From assembly GCA_040384865.1 (NCBI GenBank), contig JAZKIM010000002.1:1-6305 (forward strand): DNA of 6,305 nucleotides. Reading direction: 5' to 3'. The notes below the pieces were generated by a model. It had not been told where the DNA came from. It worked only from the letters and a program-made list of their open reading frames with translations, and made no database searches. Both the position numbers and the translations under genes were made by a program. Below, piece after piece: positions 1 through 5,432 of the stretch (within the stretch, counting starts at the first letter, position 1; each line of letters starts with the position of its first letter). The DNA is from JBDKLC01 sp040384865. Lineage in GTDB: Bacteria > Patescibacteriota > Minisyncoccia > Phycocordibacterales > CAIZLB01.

Positions 1-61
1 GGGACTCGAACCCCAATTAACCGCTCCAGAGGCGGTCGTCCTACCATTAGACGAACTGGCA
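1..61 (-). tRNA. tRNA-Gln (anticodon CUG), 3' end cut by window edge
   Basis: The reverse complement folds as a tRNA. It has a 7-nt 5' acceptor strand UGCCAGU, a D arm GUCU/GGAC around AAUGGUA, and a 5-bp anticodon stem ACCGC/GCGGU around loop CUCUGGA, which places CUG at positions 34-36 (reads CAG, Gln). The T arm is UGGGG plus loop UUCGAGU, and only three bases of its 3' strand are left. About nine further bases and any CCA lie outside the window. I put the 5' end at 61 rather than 60 because U8-C9 then falls in the right place and U1 matches the weak first pair typical of bacterial tRNA-Gln. The body, from UUCGUCUA onward, resembles tRNA-Glu, as expected if Gln-tRNA is made by mischarging and GatCAB; that last point is inference. 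Confidence 0.92.
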
Positions 62-71
62 ATATTTCAAT

Positions 72-100
72 AGAATAGCCTGTTTTAAGCTAAAAATCAA
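72..100 (-). promoter_or_regulatory. Promoter of tRNA-Gln
   Basis: On the minus strand a -35 box TTGATT (100-95) and a -10 box TATTCT (77-72) are separated by exactly 17 bp; each matches 4 of 6 consensus bases. The predicted transcription start is near 65, only a few nucleotides before the tRNA 5' end at 61. This geometry fits a dedicated tRNA promoter with a very short leader. Confidence 0.5.
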
Positions 101-136
101 TAAAAGTAACTACCTTTCTTTTCTCGTAAAGAAGAA

Positions 137-157
137 TACAATACTGTGCTAGGAGGT
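137..157 (+). promoter_or_regulatory. Weak -10 box and strong Shine-Dalgarno of orphan gene 162-530
   Basis: AGGAGGT at 151-157 is a strong Shine-Dalgarno, ending 4 nt before the ATG at 162, and it decides that start. A possible -10 box TACAAT lies at 137-142, but no good -35 box is seen 16-18 bp before it. If this -10 were used, transcription would begin next to the Shine-Dalgarno, so the real promoter may be further upstream, possibly overlapping the tRNA-Gln promoter region. The Shine-Dalgarno is certain; the -10 is tentative. Confidence 0.5.
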
Positions 158-161
158 AACC

Positions 162-530
162 ATGTTAAAACATGACAGAAAAAAACCGGAGAAGATGTCT
201 CTAGAGGAGAGGATTGCGGAGATTGAGGAACTGCACAACAAAGAACTTCGTGAGGGATTGGACAAGTGTGAGATCAGGAGGCAGAAACGTCTCCGATTCA
301 TCAAACCAGAAACTCTTCGCGAAACAATCGCGAGGGGCGTGACGGAACAGCAAGTCACCTACGCTGATGTATTCTTTGTTGACGATCCAAAGCAAGAGGG
401 TTGTCACATACCACTGTCGCAGGTGTTGCTCACCAAAGTTCCCCTCGAGCAGAGAGGTCACTACGCCCGACTACTCAAACTCCCCAAACGAACACTCGTC
501 AGGAACATCCTCAGAGACCGTCGCCGGTAA
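162..530 (+). CDS. Orphan hypothetical protein, 122 aa, basic, helical N-terminal half
   Basis: I do not recognise a family. The ATG at 162 is fixed by AGGAGGT four nucleotides upstream, and the gene ends with TAA followed almost at once by a hairpin, so it looks like a complete single-gene unit. Residues 10-45 are rich in Glu, Lys, Arg and Leu (IAEIEELHNKELREGL in the middle) and should form a long, possibly coiled-coil helix. Residues 65-95 are more beta-like, and the C-terminus is strongly basic, ending RDRRR. About 29 Lys/Arg against 20 Asp/Glu gives a net positive charge, compatible with nucleic-acid or ribosome contact, but that is only a guess. There is no signal peptide or membrane segment. 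The 3' half is visibly richer in G+C than neighbouring pyrG. It is convergent with pyrG and shares no clear similarity with the other orphan at 2411-2767. Confidence 0.8.
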   Translation: MLKHDRKKPEKMSLEERIAEIEELHNKELREGLDKCEIRRQKRLRFIKPETLRETIARGVTEQQVTYADVFFVDDPKQEGCHIPLSQVLLTKVPLEQRGHYARLLKLPKRTLVRNILRDRRR

Positions 531-534
531 AGCG

Positions 535-569
535 AGTGGCCCGACCTTGTGTCGGGCCACTTTACTTAT
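535..569. terminator. Shared hairpin terminator between orphan gene and pyrG
   Basis: A perfect 11-bp inverted repeat, AGTGGCCCGAC (535-545) and GTCGGGCCACT (551-561), encloses a 5-nt loop CTTGT. It starts 4 nt after the plus-strand gene's stop and 12 nt past pyrG's stop on the other strand, so it can serve both converging transcripts. The plus-strand tail TTTACTTAT is only moderately T-rich and the minus-strand tail CGCTTTACC is poor. The very stable G+C stem is the main evidence. Confidence 0.75.
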
Positions 570-572
570 CTA

Positions 573-2279
573 CTAAGCCTTATATTTCAAAGCCGCCTTT
601 ATAAATTCTGAGAATAGCGGATGAGGGTCAAGTGGTCGAGCTAAAAATTCTGGGTGGAATTGTGTACCGACGAAGAACGGGTGTTCTTCCTTTGATAGTT
701 CAGCGATTTCCATAAGATGGCCATCAGGAGATGTACCAGAAAAAACCAGACCAGCATCAACCAGTTTCGTGACATACGCAGGGTTAACCTCATAGCGATG
801 TCGGTGTCTTTCATATACGACACGCACTGTATCCCTATTTTTACCCTTCATCTTCTTATCCTCTCCCCACCCTACTCCGGTATATGATGAAAAGGCAATG
901 GTGTCTTTTTTCAATACGCATGGATATCCACCAAGTCGCATTGATGCTCCATATCTCCCCTCTGACAAATGTTTTTTCTGATGCTCCATAATATCGATAA
1001 CGGCGTGGGCAGGCATAGGATTTATTTCAGTGGTATGAGAACCAAGAAGGTGTGCCACATTACGGGCATATTCGATCACTAAAAGTTGCATACCATAGCA
1101 AAGCCCAAAATATGGAATCTTTTCTTCCCGTGCATATCGGATAGCATTCATCTTTCCTTCAATCCCGGTTTCGCCAAAGCCGCCCGGCACCAAAATGCCC
1201 TGTGCCCCCACTAAACGTTTTAATAATGTGCGTTTGATAGAGCTATAGCTACCATTCTCAAATTCCTTAGCATTTATCCATTCAAGCTTTACTTTAACAC
1301 CCAGTGCATATGCTGAAAACTTAATTGCTTCAATGACAGAAACATAGGCATCTGATAAAACAAAATCGCCGGTGTCGAAATATTTGCCGACAACGGCGAT
1401 CTTTACTTCTTTTTTCACTGTCTTGGTTTTTCGAACAAAAGATTTCCATTGAGAGAGGTCTATTTTCCGGCGTTTCAAATGCAAATACTTTTCCACCATG
1501 TCACCAAACTGATCTCGTTCAAAATTTATCGGCACATCGTAAATACTACTAATGTCTGGAGCAGAAATGACATTATCCATCGGCACGTTACAAGAAATGG
1601 CAATCTTTTCCTTTCGCTTCTTGTCCAGCGGTACCTCACTACGAGCAACGATAAAATCAGCTTGCACGCCATACGACTGCAATTGTCTGATGGCGTTTTG
1701 AGTTGGCTTTGATTTCATCTCGCCGAGTTTTCCAGGAATTGGCAAGAAAGAAACCATAATAAATACCACATCGTCCGGATGTTCAATCTTCAACACACGT
1801 GCTGCTTCAATAAACATAATGTTTTGATAGTCACCTACTGTTCCGCCAATTTCGATGATGGAAATGTCACTTTTATTTTCCTTTCCACCAAGCTTAATTC
1901 GCTCAACGATTTCATCACGAATATGAGGCAGTGCTTCAACACATTTTCCTCTGTACCCAAGAGCTCTCTCACGATTGATGACAGACTGATATACCATACC
2001 GCTAGTCATGTAGTCCGCATTCGACAATGCACGATTAAGAAAACGCTCATAATTCCCCATGTCCTGATCAGTTTCGAGGCCGCTATTTAAAACAAAAACC
2101 TCACCGTGTTCGGTGGGGTTCATAGTGCCTGCGTCGACGTTAAGATATGGGTCAGCTTTTGTGATGTTTACCTTATAGCCCTTTGCTTGGAGTATGGTAC
2201 CAAGCGATGAGGTGGTGATTCCCTTACCGACACCGGACATGACCCCTCCGATGACAAATATATATTTATGTCTTTTCAT
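573..2279 (-). CDS. pyrG: CTP synthase (glutamine-hydrolysing)
   Basis: Makes CTP from UTP, ATP and glutamine in the cytoplasm, the last step of de novo pyrimidine nucleotide synthesis. At 568 aa it is slightly longer than the E. coli enzyme (545). The N-terminal synthetase domain (about 1-270) has the P-loop GGVMSGVGKG (11-20, Lys19), Mg ligands near Asp71 and Glu143 (IIEIGGTVGD), and the UTP/CTP-binding KPTQ (191-194). A linker leads to the class I glutamine amidotransferase domain (about 292-565) with PGGFGETG (365-372), nucleophile Cys394 in GLCYGMQ, and the His542/Glu544 pair in FHPEF. RHRHRYEVNP (491-500) is the usual GATase segment. The sequence differs from the common bacterial form, for example GKCVEALPHI and GTVGDYQN, a pattern I associate with candidate-phyla enzymes. 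The stop is TAG. No Shine-Dalgarno precedes the ATG. The gene stands alone, divergent from the orphan at 2411. Confidence 0.97.
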   Translation of the reverse strand: MKRHKYIFVIGGVMSGVGKGITTSSLGTILQAKGYKVNITKADPYLNVDAGTMNPTEHGEVFVLNSGLETDQDMGNYERFLNRALSNADYMTSGMVYQSVINRERALGYRGKCVEALPHIRDEIVERIKLGGKENKSDISIIEIGGTVGDYQNIMFIEAARVLKIEHPDDVVFIMVSFLPIPGKLGEMKSKPTQNAIRQLQSYGVQADFIVARSEVPLDKKRKEKIAISCNVPMDNVISAPDISSIYDVPINFERDQFGDMVEKYLHLKRRKIDLSQWKSFVRKTKTVKKEVKIAVVGKYFDTGDFVLSDAYVSVIEAIKFSAYALGVKVKLEWINAKEFENGSYSSIKRTLLKRLVGAQGILVPGGFGETGIEGKMNAIRYAREEKIPYFGLCYGMQLLVIEYARNVAHLLGSHTTEINPMPAHAVIDIMEHQKKHLSEGRYGASMRLGGYPCVLKKDTIAFSSYTGVGWGEDKKMKGKNRDTVRVVYERHRHRYEVNPAYVTKLVDAGLVFSGTSPDGHLMEIAELSKEEHPFFVGTQFHPEFLARPLDPHPLFSEFIKAALKYKA

Positions 2280-2287
2280 GTCTATTC

Positions 2288-2293
2288 ATTTTA
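2288..2293 (-). promoter_or_regulatory. Possible -10 box for a leaderless pyrG mRNA
   Basis: TAAAAT on the minus strand lies 8 nt before the pyrG ATG, so the transcription start would fall at or within about two bases of the start codon. There is no Shine-Dalgarno in the interval, which is consistent with leaderless translation. No convincing -35 box is found 16-18 bp upstream, so the call is weak by itself and gains weight only from the parallel at ftsE. Confidence 0.35.
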
Positions 2294-2347
2294 CCCGCAC
2301 CTTAGCCTTGACGCCACCCCTTCACAGAAGCCTAGTTGTATGCGATA

Positions 2348-2367
2348 GTTCTGCTAGTCAACAGAAC
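2348..2367. repeat. Short inverted repeat in the leader of orphan gene 2411-2767
   Basis: GTTCTG (2348-2353) and CAGAAC (2362-2367) form a perfect 6-bp inverted repeat around an 8-nt spacer in the divergent region between pyrG and the orphan. It could be an operator or a small leader hairpin about 30 nt before the Shine-Dalgarno. It is short enough to occur by chance. A TTGACG (2308-2313) upstream resembles a plus-strand -35 box, but no well-spaced -10 box follows it. Confidence 0.3.
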
Positions 2368-2396
2368 CCCGCAGACCAACAACCACACAAACCACC

Positions 2397-2405
2397 AGGA
2401 GGTGA
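2397..2405 (+). promoter_or_regulatory. Near-perfect Shine-Dalgarno of orphan gene 2411-2767
   Basis: AGGAGGTGA, continuing with TT, is complementary over nine or more bases to the canonical 16S rRNA 3' end (CACCUCCU core). It ends 5 nt before the ATG at 2411. This fixes that ATG as the start in preference to an in-frame TTG at 2336, which would place the Shine-Dalgarno inside the gene. Confidence 0.85.
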
Positions 2406-2410
2406 TTCAC

Positions 2411-2767
2411 ATGCCAGGTAAATTTGATAGAAAAGTATATGCAACCATCGACGATGAGACAGAAAATGAGATTATCATCGTTATGACAAGGGAAATAGTG
2501 GTCAATATCCACGAAATTGCGAGGTGGTTAGAAAAACAAGGCAAGCCCGGGTACTACCTTCTCAGGACGGAAGAGGTGGTAGTGATCATCGCCGACCGTG
2601 GACGCAAAGTGCCAGCCTCCTGTTTCCCGATCGTCGCAATATCGGAAGATGGACTGAAAGCCGAACATCTCTGCGCGCGAGGAAGAATCGGATATACTCG
2701 GAATCCGGCTGCAGTCTTGGTAAGCGGGGCCATCTTTATGCTCTTCAAAAAGAAAAAGAGGGAGTAA
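2411..2767 (+). CDS. Orphan hypothetical protein, 118 aa, beta-rich with basic C-terminus
   Basis: No family is recognised. The start is set by the AGGAGGTGA ribosome site just upstream; the stop is TAA and a strong terminator follows 22 nt later, so this is a self-contained single-gene unit. The sequence alternates short hydrophobic strands (IIIVM at 21-25, EEVVVIIAD at 54-62, FPIVAIS at 72-78) with an amphipathic helix around NIHEIARWLEKQG (32-44), suggesting a small alpha/beta fold. The C-terminus has a hydrophobic run, AAVLVSGAIFMLF (100-112), followed by KKKKRE. At 13 residues this is short for a transmembrane helix but could bind a membrane surface or nucleic acid. Cysteines are at 71 and 88. 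No signal peptide is seen. It is divergent from pyrG and convergent with ftsX, whose stop codon lies in its terminator. Function cannot be assigned. Confidence 0.8.
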   Translation: MPGKFDRKVYATIDDETENEIIIVMTREIVVNIHEIARWLEKQGKPGYYLLRTEEVVVIIADRGRKVPASCFPIVAISEDGLKAEHLCARGRIGYTRNPAAVLVSGAIFMLFKKKKRE

Positions 2768-2789
2768 CCGTCATGAACGTAACCCCGAG

Positions 2790-2828
2790 ACTCACGTACC
2801 CTTTGCCACGGTACGTGAGTTTTCTTTT
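2790..2828 (+). terminator. Intrinsic terminator of orphan gene 2411-2767
   Basis: A perfect 11-bp stem, ACTCACGTACC (2790-2800) with GGTACGTGAGT (2810-2820), encloses a 9-nt loop and is followed directly by TTTCTTTT. This is a textbook plus-strand terminator. Its T tract runs into the last codon region of the opposing ftsX gene. On the minus strand the hairpin sits just past the ftsX stop and may help end that transcript, although no T tract follows in that direction. Confidence 0.88.
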
Positions 2829-3753
2829 ACACCTTCAAATATTTCTTGACTGCGAGATAGCTTGATACAGCACCTAAGAATAGTCCTGAACCGATGACGA
2901 CAATGAAAAGTTGGCCAAAGATGGCGAGATAGTAATCAAAAAGATTGAGACCTGTACCGAGGCGGAGAGTTATGGGACCAACCCAATATGTGAATGGGTA
3001 GAGAAGGATGAGCGTTACAATACCAGCAACAAATCCATACATCAAACCTACCGTTACAAAAGGACCTCGAATATACATTTCGCTCGCACCTACCAAACGC
3101 ATGACTGAAATTTCTTCTCGGAAAATATAAATGGCCAATCGAATAGTGTTGAATGTGATAAGGACTGAAACAATGACGAAGAAAATAACAATAATAGAGC
3201 CAAGCTTAGTTGAAGCATCGATGATACGGCTCAAAGCATCAATAGCTTGTTTATTTTGAGCATAGTTGATGCGGTCAATAATAGAAGCGGTTCCACCCTC
3301 ATTAGAGGTACGACTTTGAAGGAAAGTCACAATACTTTCATATTGGGAAGGATCAGCAGCACGCACGTTGAAACTGGCACCAAGTGGATTCTCATCCAAC
3401 TCTTCAAGAGCGTTGAGTGTCAATTCATCATCGGCATGTCTTGTTCGAAAATCAATCAATGCCTGTTCGCGTGATGTGTACTCTACCTCGGCAACCTGCG
3501 GCAGATTTTCAAGCGACTGCTTGAGGTTTGCGATATCCTCTTCTGGAGCAGTTTTAACAAAATAGACATTAACATCCACCTTGTCCTTAATGCTATTCAA
3601 TGTCGAAGTAAGCATGGCACTGGTGAACAAAATAGAAGCGATGACGCTCAAGGTAACAGTCATAACCAATACGGATGCAAGCGATACATAGCCGTTACGC
3701 CAGAAGCTGACGAATCCCGCCCGAAGTATTCTTTTTATCTTGGTCCAAAACAT
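2827..3753 (-). CDS. ftsX: Cell-division ABC transporter-like membrane subunit FtsX
   Basis: FtsX is the inner-membrane partner of FtsE; the pair transmits ATP hydrolysis at the division site to cell-wall hydrolases outside. The protein (308 aa from the ATG at 3753) shows the family plan: a cytoplasmic basic N-terminus (KIKRILRAGFVSFWRNG), TM1 at about 23-47, an extracellular domain at about 50-180, and TM2-TM4 at about 184-206, 231-253 and 278-302. The loop after TM2 carries FREEISVMRLVGAS, the conserved FtsX signature. I chose 3753 because it falls 10 nt after the ftsE stop and gives a normal N-terminus. An in-frame ATG at 3810 would add 19 residues and overlap ftsE by 47 nt. No Shine-Dalgarno is seen, so translation is probably coupled to ftsE. 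No hydrolase or hydrolase-activator gene follows, because a convergent orphan gene comes next. Confidence 0.95.
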   Translation of the reverse strand: MFWTKIKRILRAGFVSFWRNGYVSLASVLVMTVTLSVIASILFTSAMLTSTLNSIKDKVDVNVYFVKTAPEEDIANLKQSLENLPQVAEVEYTSREQALIDFRTRHADDELTLNALEELDENPLGASFNVRAADPSQYESIVTFLQSRTSNEGGTASIIDRINYAQNKQAIDALSRIIDASTKLGSIIVIFFVIVSVLITFNTIRLAIYIFREEISVMRLVGASEMYIRGPFVTVGLMYGFVAGIVTLILLYPFTYWVGPITLRLGTGLNLFDYYLAIFGQLFIVVIGSGLFLGAVSSYLAVKKYLKV

Positions 3754-3763
3754 ATATAAATAA

Positions 3764-4444
3764 TTAGAGGTGATATTTTCCTTCAGGACTGTCCTGAATA
3801 ATCTTGCCATTCTTCATACTAATAACTCGCCTACCGAGATTGTCGATGACACCAGTATTGTGAGTGGTCAAAATGATGGTTGTGCCAAGATCATTGATCT
3901 TCTTAAGAATTTGAATGATGTCAAATGTATTCACCGGGTCAAGGTTTCCTGTTGGCTCGTCTGCGATAATAAGGTCAGGCTGATTGACAATAGCGCGAGC
4001 AATGGCTACCCGCTGCTTCTCGCCTCCTGAAAGCTGATGTGGAAAGTTGTGCATCTTTCGGGCAAGGTCGACAAGCTCAAGTACATGGGGTACATCAGCG
4101 GCAATTTCATCGTCAGGTCGCCCCGCTGCCTCCATAGCAAACGCCACGTTCTCATACGCCGTCTTATCAGGAAGAAGACGGAAGTCCTGGAACACCGTAC
4201 CAATTCGTCGACGATAGCTATTTATCTGCTTTCGCTTAAGGGAGTGAATGTCAGTATCTTCAAAGAAAACTGCACCGTCCGAAGGTCGTTCTTCTGCAAG
4301 GATCATTTTCAAAAGCGTAGTCTTCCCCGCTCCTGAGTGGCCCACAATAGAAACAAAATCTCCCGGCTTAATATGAATTGATATATTATCAAGAGCGAGA
4401 GAGTTGTCCGCGTATAGTTTTGAAACTTTGTCGAGTAACAGCAT
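3764..4444 (-). CDS. ftsE: Cell-division ATP-binding protein FtsE
   Basis: This is the cytoplasmic ABC ATPase of the FtsEX complex. At 226 aa it has the family's usual length and every ABC motif: Walker A GHSGAGKTT (35-43), Q-loop Gln86 in VFQDFRLLPDKT, signature LSGGEKQ (138-144), Walker B LIIADEP (158-164) with catalytic Glu163, D-loop NLDP (167-170) and switch His195. The Q-loop context and EPTGNLDP separate FtsE from most transporter ATPases, and the adjacent ftsX 10 nt downstream settles the name. The ATG at 4444 has no Shine-Dalgarno. Instead a TATACT box lies 7 nt upstream, so the gene has its own promoter and probably a leaderless mRNA, despite lying 81 nt after prfB in the same direction. 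Confidence 0.97.
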   Translation of the reverse strand: MLLLDKVSKLYADNSLALDNISIHIKPGDFVSIVGHSGAGKTTLLKMILAEERPSDGAVFFEDTDIHSLKRKQINSYRRRIGTVFQDFRLLPDKTAYENVAFAMEAAGRPDDEIAADVPHVLELVDLARKMHNFPHQLSGGEKQRVAIARAIVNQPDLIIADEPTGNLDPVNTFDIIQILKKINDLGTTIILTTHNTGVIDNLGRRVISMKNGKIIQDSPEGKYHL

Positions 4445-4451
4445 GTAATAC

Positions 4452-4479
4452 AGTATAACGTGTCAAAATAAATGGGCAA
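4452..4479 (-). promoter_or_regulatory. ftsE promoter, probably leaderless
   Basis: On the minus strand, -35 TTGCCC (4479-4474) and -10 TATACT (4457-4452) are separated by 16 bp. The -10 matches consensus at 5 of 6 positions. It ends 7 nt before the ATG at 4444, so transcription should start at or one base before the start codon, leaving no room for a Shine-Dalgarno. The interval between prfB and ftsE holds no convincing terminator, so ftsEX may also be read from further upstream. Confidence 0.55.
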
Positions 4480-4525
4480 TGTTCAAAAAAGCTGTAATGT
4501 TTGAGCCACGAAATTCAACAAGAAA

Positions 4526-5425
4526 TTATGAAGCTAACTGCGCACGTTCTGCTTCAATGAATTCATCAAGCTCACCATCAAGCACTTTGTCAATATTACT
4601 TACTTCAACATCAGTACGGTGATCTTTAACCATTTTGTACGGATGCATTACATAGGAGCGAATCTGATTGCCCCATTCAATATCCGTGGTCTTACTTACA
4701 TACATCCCCTTCTCCTTTTTAATTCTATCACTTTCCATTTGAGCATAAATTTTAGCTTTCAAAATTGCCAAGCCTTTCTCTTTATTCTGAGCCTGGGAAC
4801 GCTCTGAGGTGACATGTACGGAGAGTTTGGTTGGTTTGTGGACAATACGGACAGCAGTCTCTCGTTTATTTACATTCTGACCACCAGGACCTCCCGCTCT
4901 TGCTGTAGTGATATCAAGATCGTCATCTGGTATCTCAATATCCACTTGGTTTTTTTCGAAGCGTGGAATGACTTCTACCATTGAAAATGATGTATGGCGA
5001 AGCTGCTTTGAGTTGAAAGGCGAAAGACGTACTAAACGGTGCACACCCGACTCATGCTTCAATGTGCCGTACACGTTCTTTCCATTTATTTCAAAAGTTA
5101 TATTACGAAAACCCCCATGATCGTTCTGGTTTTCATGAATGATGCCGGCAGACCAACCTTTCTTCGAAATGTACTTTGAATACATTTCAAAAAGTATGCG
5201 TGAAAAATCTTCAGAATCATCTCCTCCTGCCCCCGAAAAAATGGTGACTACCGCTCCGCCGCCATCATATGGACCACCGCCCTCTTTTACAGTCTTCAAA
5301 TCTTGTAATTCCTTGATCAGTTTTTGAGCCTCCTCCTTATCACTCCAAAAATCAGACAGCATCATTGCCGCCTCTATTTCAGCAATGCGCATTTCCGTGA
5401 CAGTTTTCTTTTCTTCGGGTGACAT
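4526..5425 (-). CDS. prfB: Peptide chain release factor 2, with shortened domain 1
   Basis: RF2 recognises UAA and UGA in the ribosomal A site and triggers peptide release. From the ATG at 5425 the protein is 299 aa. Key elements are present: the SPF codon-reading tripeptide in VRLSPFNS (135-137), which marks RF2 rather than RF1, and the catalytic GGQ (181-183) in AGGPGGQNVNK. The C-terminal domain is complete (SERSQAQNK, RSYVMHPYKMVKDHRT). Domain 1 is short: Trp27 (E. coli Trp47) to the GAGG motif (65-68) spans 41 residues against 91 in E. coli, so about 50 helical residues are missing. The reading frame could extend to a TTG at 5458, overlapping the upstream gene by 26 nt; the ATG leaves a 7-nt gap and is preferred. 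No Shine-Dalgarno is seen, and the E. coli-type programmed frameshift is absent. The gene precedes ftsEX, a conserved order. Confidence 0.93.
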   Translation of the reverse strand: MSPEEKKTVTEMRIAEIEAAMMLSDFWSDKEEAQKLIKELQDLKTVKEGGGPYDGGGAVVTIFSGAGGDDSEDFSRILFEMYSKYISKKGWSAGIIHENQNDHGGFRNITFEINGKNVYGTLKHESGVHRLVRLSPFNSKQLRHTSFSMVEVIPRFEKNQVDIEIPDDDLDITTARAGGPGGQNVNKRETAVRIVHKPTKLSVHVTSERSQAQNKEKGLAILKAKIYAQMESDRIKKEKGMYVSKTTDIEWGNQIRSYVMHPYKMVKDHRTDVEVSNIDKVLDGELDEFIEAERAQLAS

Positions 5426-5432
5426 GTAAATG

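Noticed and set aside
1449..2090. Plus-strand open frames of 87 and 103 codons opposite pyrG
   Set aside because: They are antisense shadows of a clearly conserved gene, with no ribosome site or protein-like composition.
2336..2410. Upstream TTG start for the 118-aa orphan gene
   Set aside because: The near-perfect Shine-Dalgarno at 2397-2405 would then be inside the gene. It is correctly spaced for the ATG at 2411.
2773..2865. A 30-codon reading frame starting at an ATG just after the orphan stop, preceded by GGAG
   Set aside because: It runs through the terminator hairpin and into the antisense of ftsX, and the GGAG is simply part of the orphan gene's last codons.
3754..3810. N-terminal extension of ftsX to the ATG at 3810
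   Set aside because: It would overlap ftsE by 47 nt and add 19 residues before the typical FtsX N-terminus. The ATG at 3753 sits 10 nt after the ftsE stop.
4445..4525. Terminator between prfB and ftsE, from a T run on the minus strand near 4490
   Set aside because: Only 3-6 bp imperfect pairing can be found before the T run, too weak to call a terminator.
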